From assembly GCA_035516075.1 (NCBI GenBank), contig DATJAQ010000007.1:1-10561 (forward strand): 10,561 nt of DNA, given 5' to 3'. Shown in pieces: positions 6,120 through 10,561 of this stretch (within the stretch, counting starts at the first letter, position 1; each line of letters opens with the position of its first letter). The notes under the pieces were generated by a model. The model searched no databases. It saw only the letters and a program-made list of their open reading frames with translations, and was not told the origin of the DNA. The position numbers and the translations under genes are program-made. This DNA comes from Gp13-AA77 sp035516075 (GTDB lineage Bacteria > Acidobacteriota > Terriglobia > UBA7540).

Positions 6120-6243
6120 CGCGCTTTTTACGATGTCTGGCCGTGCGCGCAGGAATAAAGCGCTGAGGGGGGGGAATCGGGTCAACGGATGGGATGTTCC
6201 CCAATCGCAAAGACTGCGAAGCGTCACACGGGCGTGCGCGAGC

Positions 6244-7164
6244 TCATGCCCCGAGCAGCAGACGATCGACTCGCTCGGAGACGCCGCGTAAATAGGCCTC
6301 ATCACCGCCTTCGAGTTCCACGGTGGCCGAGCCCCCGAAGCCGACATCGGCGAGCGCCTGCCGCACGGCGGCCCAATTAACGTCTCCCTCGCCCAGGTTC
6401 ACCCATTCGTAGGCGTTCTTGACGAGTTTGAAATCCTTCAGGTGCAGGCGATTGATGCGCCGGCCCAGGGTATGGATCCAGTCCTGCGGGTAACCGTAGA
6501 GCACGACGTTGCCTACGTCGAACCACGATTGCACCCACGGACTTTTGAACTCGTCAATATAGGCCGCCATCTCGAGCGGGCTGAGGAGAAATTTGTTCCA
6601 CACCTCCTCAAGCGCAATGACCACTCTCAGACTGGAGGCCAGAGGAATCAGCTTGCGGATCTGCTGCTGAGAGCGCACCCACGCCTCGTGGTAGGGGGTC
6701 TCGGCATTCACGACGGCTGGCACCAGCAGCACAGCCCCGGCGCCCCAGAGATTGGCGTTGTGGAGCGAGGTGCGCATGCCCTGGAGGCTCTTCTCGACCA
6801 CCGCCGGATCGCTCGAGGACAGCGGGTACTTCCAGTGGTCCATATTCATGACCGAATCGATCTTGACGCCGGCGGCGTCGGCGGCGCTCCTCATCTCCCC
6901 TGCTTCCTTCGCGTCTGGCGTGGTGTTCGCCTGCACGACCTCGAAGCCGGTATCGCGCACCATTTTGAATTTGTCGGCGTAGCTCAAGTCTTTCGGCAGC
7001 ATGCTGAGCAGGACACCCTTGACGATGCGCGGAGGCTTCGCCTGGGGCAGAGGCTGGGCGGGCGCCGGAGGGCCCGAAGCAGCCAGCGAACCCCACCCCG
7101 CTCCGGCCAACGCCGACCCCGCGGAGATCTTCAGAAAGTCGCGTCGCGATGAACCTTTTTTCAT
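6244..7164 (-). CDS. Tat-exported sugar isomerase/epimerase-like TIM barrel (PF01261), downstream copy
   Basis: A 306-residue protein with a Tat signal (SSRRDFLKISAGSALAGAG, residues 5-23) and a xylose-isomerase-like TIM barrel. Probable metal ligands at the expected barrel strands are Glu186 (VIALEEVW), Asp216 (WFDVGN), His241 (RLHLKDF) and Glu283 (TVELEGG). GEGDVNW (258-264) is the usual loop before the last strands. Relatives include sugar-phosphate epimerases and inosose dehydratases, but export makes a phosphorylated substrate unlikely. Start: ATG at 7164 with AAAGGAG 9 bases upstream. It is the second gene of an operon, 105 bases after its divergent paralogue, with a strong hairpin in the spacer. 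The exact reaction cannot be assigned. Confidence 0.9.
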   Translation of the reverse strand: MKKGSSRRDFLKISAGSALAGAGWGSLAASGPPAPAQPLPQAKPPRIVKGVLLSMLPKDLSYADKFKMVRDTGFEVVQANTTPDAKEAGEMRSAADAAGVKIDSVMNMDHWKYPLSSSDPAVVEKSLQGMRTSLHNANLWGAGAVLLVPAVVNAETPYHEAWVRSQQQIRKLIPLASSLRVVIALEEVWNKFLLSPLEMAAYIDEFKSPWVQSWFDVGNVVLYGYPQDWIHTLGRRINRLHLKDFKLVKNAYEWVNLGEGDVNWAAVRQALADVGFGGSATVELEGGDEAYLRGVSERVDRLLLGA

Positions 7165-7185
7165 GTTTTGCCACTCCTTTCCGGG

Positions 7186-7232
7186 CTTCGCCGCCGCCGC
7201 TGCCCGAGCGGGCAGTCGCGGCGGGCTCGAAG
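7186..7232 (-). other. Long stem-loop between the two isomerase-like genes
   Basis: Three stacked perfect stems share one axis: CTTCG/CGAAG (7186-7190 with 7228-7232), CCGCCGC/GCGGCGG (7191-7197 with 7218-7224) and CTGCCC/GGGCAG (7200-7205 with 7210-7215), closing on the tetraloop GAGC. Only a 2x2 internal loop and a 3-base bulge interrupt about 18 bp. On the minus-strand transcript it ends roughly 6 bases before the Shine-Dalgarno of the downstream gene. There is no T-run, so it more likely affects processing, stability or translation than termination. Confidence 0.65.
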
Positions 7233-7269
7233 ACAGCTTTTCAGCCGAACGGCGCCCGCCGCCGTCCGC

Positions 7270-8244
7270 TCAGGATCCTTCGATCAGTTTCTGCAGATAA
7301 TCGCGTTCGCTCTTGACTTCTTCGAGTTGCTGCGGCCCAGAGATTTCCCGTTCGATCGTTACCGGGCCCTTATAGTTTAATTCCTTGAGCCGCGCGATGA
7401 TCTTGGGAAATTCCACCTTGCCGTGCGGAATGGCAACCTCTTCGCCCAGATCGCGCGGGTTTGTGGGATAAAGACCGTCCTTGGCGTGCATGTTCTTCAC
7501 GTATTTTCCGATCACGTCCAGCGCGTCCACCGGGTTCGCTTTTCCATAGAGAATCAGGTTGGCGGTGTCGAGGTTTGCCCCCTGATTCTCAAATCCCACG
7601 TCTTCAAACGTTCTCAGCAGGGTAACGGGTGATTCCGTCCCGGTCTCGTACAGAAAATACTGGCCGTTCCGGCGGCAATGACCGACGATTTCCTTCAGCG
7701 ACTCCACGGTTTCGCGGTACAGGACTTCGTTGGGATCCTCGGGAATGAAGCCGACGTGGATGCGCATCGCCTCAATGTTAAGCTGCTTGGCGTAGTCGGA
7801 AAATTTCATGATCTTTTCGATTCGCTGGGCGCGATAGGTGCGGGGAACGATACCGAGGGTTAGAGGGCCGTCGTAAAAGTTATAGACGTCCGGGCCCGGG
7901 CCGGAAGTCCCCAGCGCCGTGGCCACAATATTGTACTTCTCGAGCGCTTCGCCCAGGCGGCTCACGAGCTCGTCGTCGAGGTGACCTATTTCGAGCTGGC
8001 AGGTGGGCACTCCCAGGTCTTTGACTTTGGCAATGGCTGCGTCGGGATCGTTGTCCAGGCCCACGATCCAGCCCAGGGCAAACGGCTTGTATCGCCGTTC
8101 GGGAGGCGCAGCCGCGCCTGCCGGGCGTCCCGCGGGCTCGGCGGCCATCGCCGACAACAAATGGGCTCCGTCACCCCCGAGAGTTGCCGCCAGCGCGCCA
8201 GCAGCAGAGGCTTTCAGGAACTCACGCCGTTCGTGCTTGCCCAT
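7270..8244 (-). CDS. Tat-exported sugar isomerase/epimerase-like TIM barrel (PF01261), upstream copy
   Basis: A 324-residue protein with a Tat signal (HERREFLKASAAGALAAT, residues 4-21) and a xylose-isomerase-like TIM barrel. Likely metal ligands are Glu200 (FLYETGTES), Asp226 (NLDTANL), His253 (NMHAKDG) and Glu298 (TIEREISG). HGKVEFPKII (274-283) is the typical segment before the last strand. Clearly related in fold to the next gene but low in identity, so not a recent duplication. The ATG at 8244 is chosen because it starts directly before the Tat motif and has AAGGA 10 bases upstream; the frame is open 23 codons further. First gene of the operon, with a 15-base palindrome 69 bases upstream. 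A role in turnover of non-phosphorylated sugars or cyclitols is inferred, not shown. Confidence 0.9.
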   Translation of the reverse strand: MGKHERREFLKASAAGALAATLGGDGAHLLSAMAAEPAGRPAGAAAPPERRYKPFALGWIVGLDNDPDAAIAKVKDLGVPTCQLEIGHLDDELVSRLGEALEKYNIVATALGTSGPGPDVYNFYDGPLTLGIVPRTYRAQRIEKIMKFSDYAKQLNIEAMRIHVGFIPEDPNEVLYRETVESLKEIVGHCRRNGQYFLYETGTESPVTLLRTFEDVGFENQGANLDTANLILYGKANPVDALDVIGKYVKNMHAKDGLYPTNPRDLGEEVAIPHGKVEFPKIIARLKELNYKGPVTIEREISGPQQLEEVKSERDYLQKLIEGS

Positions 8245-8312
8245 AGTGTCGCCATCCTTCCATCGACAAGGTGTGTTCGATCGCGCCGCCGTCCGAGTGC
8301 ACTTCAATGCCA

Positions 8313-8327
8313 CTCAGCTTAGCTGAG
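8313..8327. promoter_or_regulatory. Perfect 15-base palindrome, candidate operator
   Basis: CTCAGCT, one central T, then AGCTGAG form a perfect inverted repeat with two 7-base arms and 1-base spacing. It lies 69 bases upstream of the first isomerase-like gene and 361 bases upstream of the TPR gene. The arm spacing suits a dimeric repressor better than an RNA hairpin, because there is no loop. Which regulator would bind is unknown; none is encoded in the window. Confidence 0.5.
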
Positions 8328-8650
8328 ACTCCCCGGGGCGCCACTCGCCGGCTGACTCGATCCGCCGCTCACCGTCATGGGAGGGAGTCTTTGCTCTGGA
8401 TCGCCGGCAACCCTCCAGCATAATCCCGGCCGCTCCCGTTGGAACCGTTTTTTTGAATCCGGAGCGCCTTCGCGTCCGTGGCGCAAGACCGGAGCCCTTC
8501 ACCAAGGCGCCTGGTTCGTTGCCGGAACCTGACCCCGACGCCTGCCCGGCGAGCCCCGGGGTGGCTGCCACGAAATCCTGCGGAAAAACCCTTTCTCGCT
8601 TCATGCTCAGCGCTCATGACAGCACGCCGGGCCGGGTGCCGGCGCGGAGC

Positions 8651-8681
8651 TTGACTTTCGAACCCGGTGCGCCGCTAGAAT
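8651..8681 (+). promoter_or_regulatory. Predicted promoter giving a leaderless TPR-gene transcript
   Basis: TAGAAT (-10, 5 of 6 matches) at 8676-8681 is followed by only 6 bases (CGGCTG) before the ATG at 8688. The +1 base would thus fall at or next to the start codon. TTGACT (-35, 5 of 6 matches) lies at 8651-8656, with a rather long 19-base spacer. No Shine-Dalgarno precedes the ATG, which fits a leaderless mRNA. Confidence 0.55.
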
Positions 8682-8687
8682 CGGCTG

Positions 8688-10112
8688 ATGAAGGGAAGCA
8701 GGTTTCCCACGGTAGCCTGGGCGCTACTGGCGCCGGCACTTATCTTCGCCGCTAGCGATCAGCCGCTTCCGCCGCTGCCGGAACTCCGCCTTACAGGTTC
8801 CTTTGCGACCGTTAGCCGCCAGATCCGGGACGCGGAAGCCGTTGTGCGCGCCCATCCGCGCAACCCCGCGGCCAACGGAAAACTGGCGATGGTACTCGAC
8901 ACTTACGAGCAGTTCGCGGCAGCGGGGGTGTGCTATCGGCGCGCCAACCTGCTCGACCCGAAGTCGTTCGATTGGCTGTATGACTTGGGCTGGGTGGAGT
9001 TCAAGCAGGGGCACTACGAGGAAGCGGCCAAGGCGCTTGCCGGGTCGCTGCGGCTGCGTCCCGACTATCTGCCTGCCGAATTGAAGCTTGCCGACAGTTG
9101 GCTGGCCGCGGCGCAGTTTGAATCGGCGGGAAAACTGTACGAACAGACCATTCAGCAGCAACCGGACAGCGCCGAGGCACATTACGGGTTGGGCCGGGTG
9201 GAGGCGGCCGGGGGCGATCTGAAGGCCGCGGCGGCGGCGCTTGAAAAGGCGTGCGATTTGTTCCCGCGATACGGAATGGCTCACTACGCTCTAGCCCGCG
9301 TATTCCAGAAGCTAGGCGAAGCGAAGGAAGCCGAAGCCCAATTCACTCTGTACAGGGCCAACGTCACCACGGTGCCGCCGGCCGCGGACCCGCTGCGCGC
9401 CGCCGTGGAGCAGCTCGATCAGAGCCCGCAGGCTCTCGTCCGGCGCGGGATCACGCTGGCCCAAACGGGAGACTTGCAGGGCGCCATCCGCGAACATCTG
9501 AAGGTGCTCGCCATCGATCCGAACGATGTACAAGCGCACATCAATCTGATTCAGCTTTATGCGCAGGCGGGCGAGGTTGAAAGAGCAGAGTACGAATACC
9601 AGGCTGCGGTCCGTCTGAATCCCAACCGCGCCGATTGCTACTACAACTACGGCGTGATGATGTTTCACTTGCAAAGGAATTCCGAGGCCGAGATGGCTTT
9701 CCGGCAGGCGATCGAGATCAATCCGTACCATGCCGAAGCACACAACAACCTCGGCGTCCTGCTGGAGATGCAGGGCAAGGTAGACGCTGCGCTCGCGGAG
9801 TTCGAGCAGGCCGTCCGGGACCAGCCTGATTATCGCTTGGCGCACTTCCAGCTCGGCCGGATTCTTGTGAACCAGGAGAAGTATCCGCAGGCCATTGAGG
9901 AATTTCAGAAGTCGCTGACGCCCGACGACGAAAACACGCCGTCCTATCTTTATGCACTCGGGGCAACCTACGCGCGGGCTGGAGACCGCCAGAACGCGTT
10001 AAGGTACATGCGCGAGGCGCGGGACCGGGCTTCCGCGCGCGGGCAGTCCGCCCTGCTGGCCAGCATCGACAAGGACCTCGAATCACTCGAAGGGCAGGCA
10101 AATCCGCACTGA
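8688..10112 (+). CDS. Exported TPR-repeat protein
   Basis: A 474-residue protein with an N-terminal hydrophobic signal (about residues 9-23, likely cut after IFAAS, no lipobox cysteine). About eleven 34-residue TPR units fill the rest in two blocks. The first block (about 59-228) has five units, phased at 59, 93, 127, 161 and 195. A linker follows (about 229-246, starting PPAADPLR). The second block (about 247-450) has six units, phased at 247, 281, 315, 349, 383 and 417, with classic signatures such as AHNNLGVLLEMQGKVDAAL. TPRs bind proteins or peptides; no catalytic domain is visible. The start ATG has no Shine-Dalgarno but a -10 box ends 6 bases before it. The stop is 45 bases upstream of the CRTAC1-type gene, and TPR/CRTAC1 pairs are a recurring theme in acidobacteria and planctomycetes, so the two products probably work together. 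Confidence 0.94.
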   Translation: MKGSRFPTVAWALLAPALIFAASDQPLPPLPELRLTGSFATVSRQIRDAEAVVRAHPRNPAANGKLAMVLDTYEQFAAAGVCYRRANLLDPKSFDWLYDLGWVEFKQGHYEEAAKALAGSLRLRPDYLPAELKLADSWLAAAQFESAGKLYEQTIQQQPDSAEAHYGLGRVEAAGGDLKAAAAALEKACDLFPRYGMAHYALARVFQKLGEAKEAEAQFTLYRANVTTVPPAADPLRAAVEQLDQSPQALVRRGITLAQTGDLQGAIREHLKVLAIDPNDVQAHINLIQLYAQAGEVERAEYEYQAAVRLNPNRADCYYNYGVMMFHLQRNSEAEMAFRQAIEINPYHAEAHNNLGVLLEMQGKVDAALAEFEQAVRDQPDYRLAHFQLGRILVNQEKYPQAIEEFQKSLTPDDENTPSYLYALGATYARAGDRQNALRYMREARDRASARGQSALLASIDKDLESLEGQANPH

Positions 10113-10125
10113 AAGGACCGCACAG

Positions 10126-10145
10126 GGGCCGGCGCGTCCCGGCCC
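10126..10145 (+). other. Stem-loop in the TPR-CRTAC1 spacer
   Basis: GGGCCGG (10126-10132) and CCGGCCC (10139-10145) form a perfect 7-bp stem with a 6-base loop. It ends 12 bases before the ATG of the CRTAC1-type gene, which lacks a visible Shine-Dalgarno. There is no T-run after it. It could tune translation of the second gene or mark a processing site. Confidence 0.5.
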
Positions 10146-10157
10146 AGTCGCCTCCGC

Positions 10158-10561
10158 ATGGCAATCAGACTCACCCGGCGCAAAATGCTGCTGACAAGCC
10201 TGGCGCTGGCGGGCGTTCGGGCGAATATTCAGAACGCGACATCGCCGGCAGGCCTCAGGACAGGATCGGCCGGGCCGATCTTTCGTGAGGCCGCGGCGGA
10301 GGCCGGGCTCAACTTTCACCATTTCAGCGGCGCGACGGGTGAGCACTTCATGCCGGAGATTATGGGTGCGGGGGTGGCGCTGTTCGATTACGACAATGAC
10401 GGCGACCTGGACGTCTACCTCGTTCAGGGGACGCAGCTCGAGCCCGGAAAGAAACCGCTGTTCCAGGCGCCCCGGACGTGGAAGCCTGGGAACCGGCTTT
10501 ATCGCAATCTTCTCGCGGAGACCGGCAAGCTGCGGTTCGAGGACGTTACCGAGAAGGCCGG
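10158..10561 (+). CDS. CRTAC1/UnbV-type FG-GAP (VCBS) repeat protein, 5' part only
   Basis: The N-terminal 134 codons of an exported protein; the frame runs off the right edge. A Tat-like leader (LTRRKMLLTSLALAG, residues 5-19) is followed by the family's usual opening: FREAAAEAGLNFHHFSGATGE, then EIMGAGVALFDYDNDGDLDVYL. Asp77-Tyr-Asp-Asn-Asp-Gly-Asp-Leu-Asp85 is the calcium-binding FG-GAP/VCBS loop of a beta-propeller. NRLYRNL and FEDVTEKAG (starting at the next repeat) agree. Full-length relatives are usually about 500-600 residues and often end in an ASPIC/UnbV domain, which cannot be seen here. The ATG at 10158 keeps the twin arginine in the leader; the ATG at 10185 is a less likely alternative. 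It lies 45 bases after the TPR gene on the same strand. Confidence 0.9.
   Translation, partial: MAIRLTRRKMLLTSLALAGVRANIQNATSPAGLRTGSAGPIFREAAAEAGLNFHHFSGATGEHFMPEIMGAGVALFDYDNDGDLDVYLVQGTQLEPGKKPLFQAPRTWKPGNRLYRNLLAETGKLRFEDVTEKA

Larger units (their letters stand above)
8245..8687. other. Divergent control region of 443 bases, no gene recognised
   Basis: The stretch lies between the minus-strand isomerase operon and the plus-strand TPR-CRTAC1 pair. It contains the 8-base palindrome AGTGCACT (8296-8303), the 15-base palindrome at 8313-8327, CCCCGGGG (8331-8338), a run of seven T (about 8448-8454) and the TPR-gene promoter at its right end. A 96-codon minus-strand frame (8314-8604) has no recognisable motif and overlaps the 15-base palindrome. 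I judge it non-coding. Confidence 0.55.

Noticed and set aside
6120..6243. Possible bidirectional terminator between lactonase and isomerase-like gene, with GCGCTTT/AAAGCGC and GGGGAA/TTCCCC inverted repeats and a run of eight G
   Set aside because: Stems are 6-7 bp with loops of 20-29 bases and no correctly placed T-run, so a terminator cannot be supported.
8314..8604. 96-codon minus-strand frame in the divergent region
   Set aside because: No recognisable domain, Gly/Ser/Arg-rich composition, overlap with a palindrome, and no good ribosome binding site.
1..10561. CRISPR array, toxin-antitoxin, retron, phage or transposon signatures
   Set aside because: No spaced direct repeats of CRISPR type, no transposase, integrase or reverse transcriptase motif, and no terminal inverted repeats flanking a gene were seen.

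Overview
The window looks like a GC-rich acidobacterial chromosome, probably of the Solibacter/Bryobacter type. This is inferred from gene content, not from a marker gene. The clues are the gene order DUF177/yceD-rpmF-plsX-fabH, the Tat-exported sugar-isomerase-like TIM barrels, an exported seven-bladed lactonase, and a large TPR protein followed by a CRTAC1-type (FG-GAP/UnbV) exported protein. Long antisense reading frames are common, as expected at this GC content, and none of them looks real.

Layout. Positions 145-3149 (minus strand) hold a compact housekeeping operon transcribed yceD -> rpmF -> plsX -> fabH, linking ribosome assembly (DUF177, L32) to the start of phospholipid and fatty-acid synthesis. 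A sigma70-like promoter at 3187-3214 points to a shorter yceD start than the longest reading frame. Positions 3201-3811 have no gene and carry a GC-rich nested inverted repeat and short degenerate heptamer repeats. A lone SAM-dependent methyltransferase lies at 3812-4489 (minus). After a 373-base gene-free divergent spacer comes a Tat-exported lactonase (about 4863-6119, plus). It converges on a two-gene minus-strand operon (8244 -> 6244) of Tat-exported xylose-isomerase-like TIM barrels. The 443-base divergent region 8245-8687 contains a perfect 15-base palindrome. From 8688 a plus-strand pair runs off the right edge: an 11-repeat TPR exported protein that appears to be leaderless, then a CRTAC1/FG-GAP protein cut by the window end.

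The most notable non-coding signal is tandem repeats with a strict 7-base period but different unit sequences in three spacers: TTCTGGC-like after fabH, GAAAATC-like between plsX and fabH, and AGATCGT-like at about 3623. In addition, four spacers between co-directional genes carry perfect GC-rich stem-loops of 6-8 bp; the hairpin in the isomerase spacer has about 18 bp in total. No mobile element, CRISPR array, tRNA, rRNA or defence system is visible.
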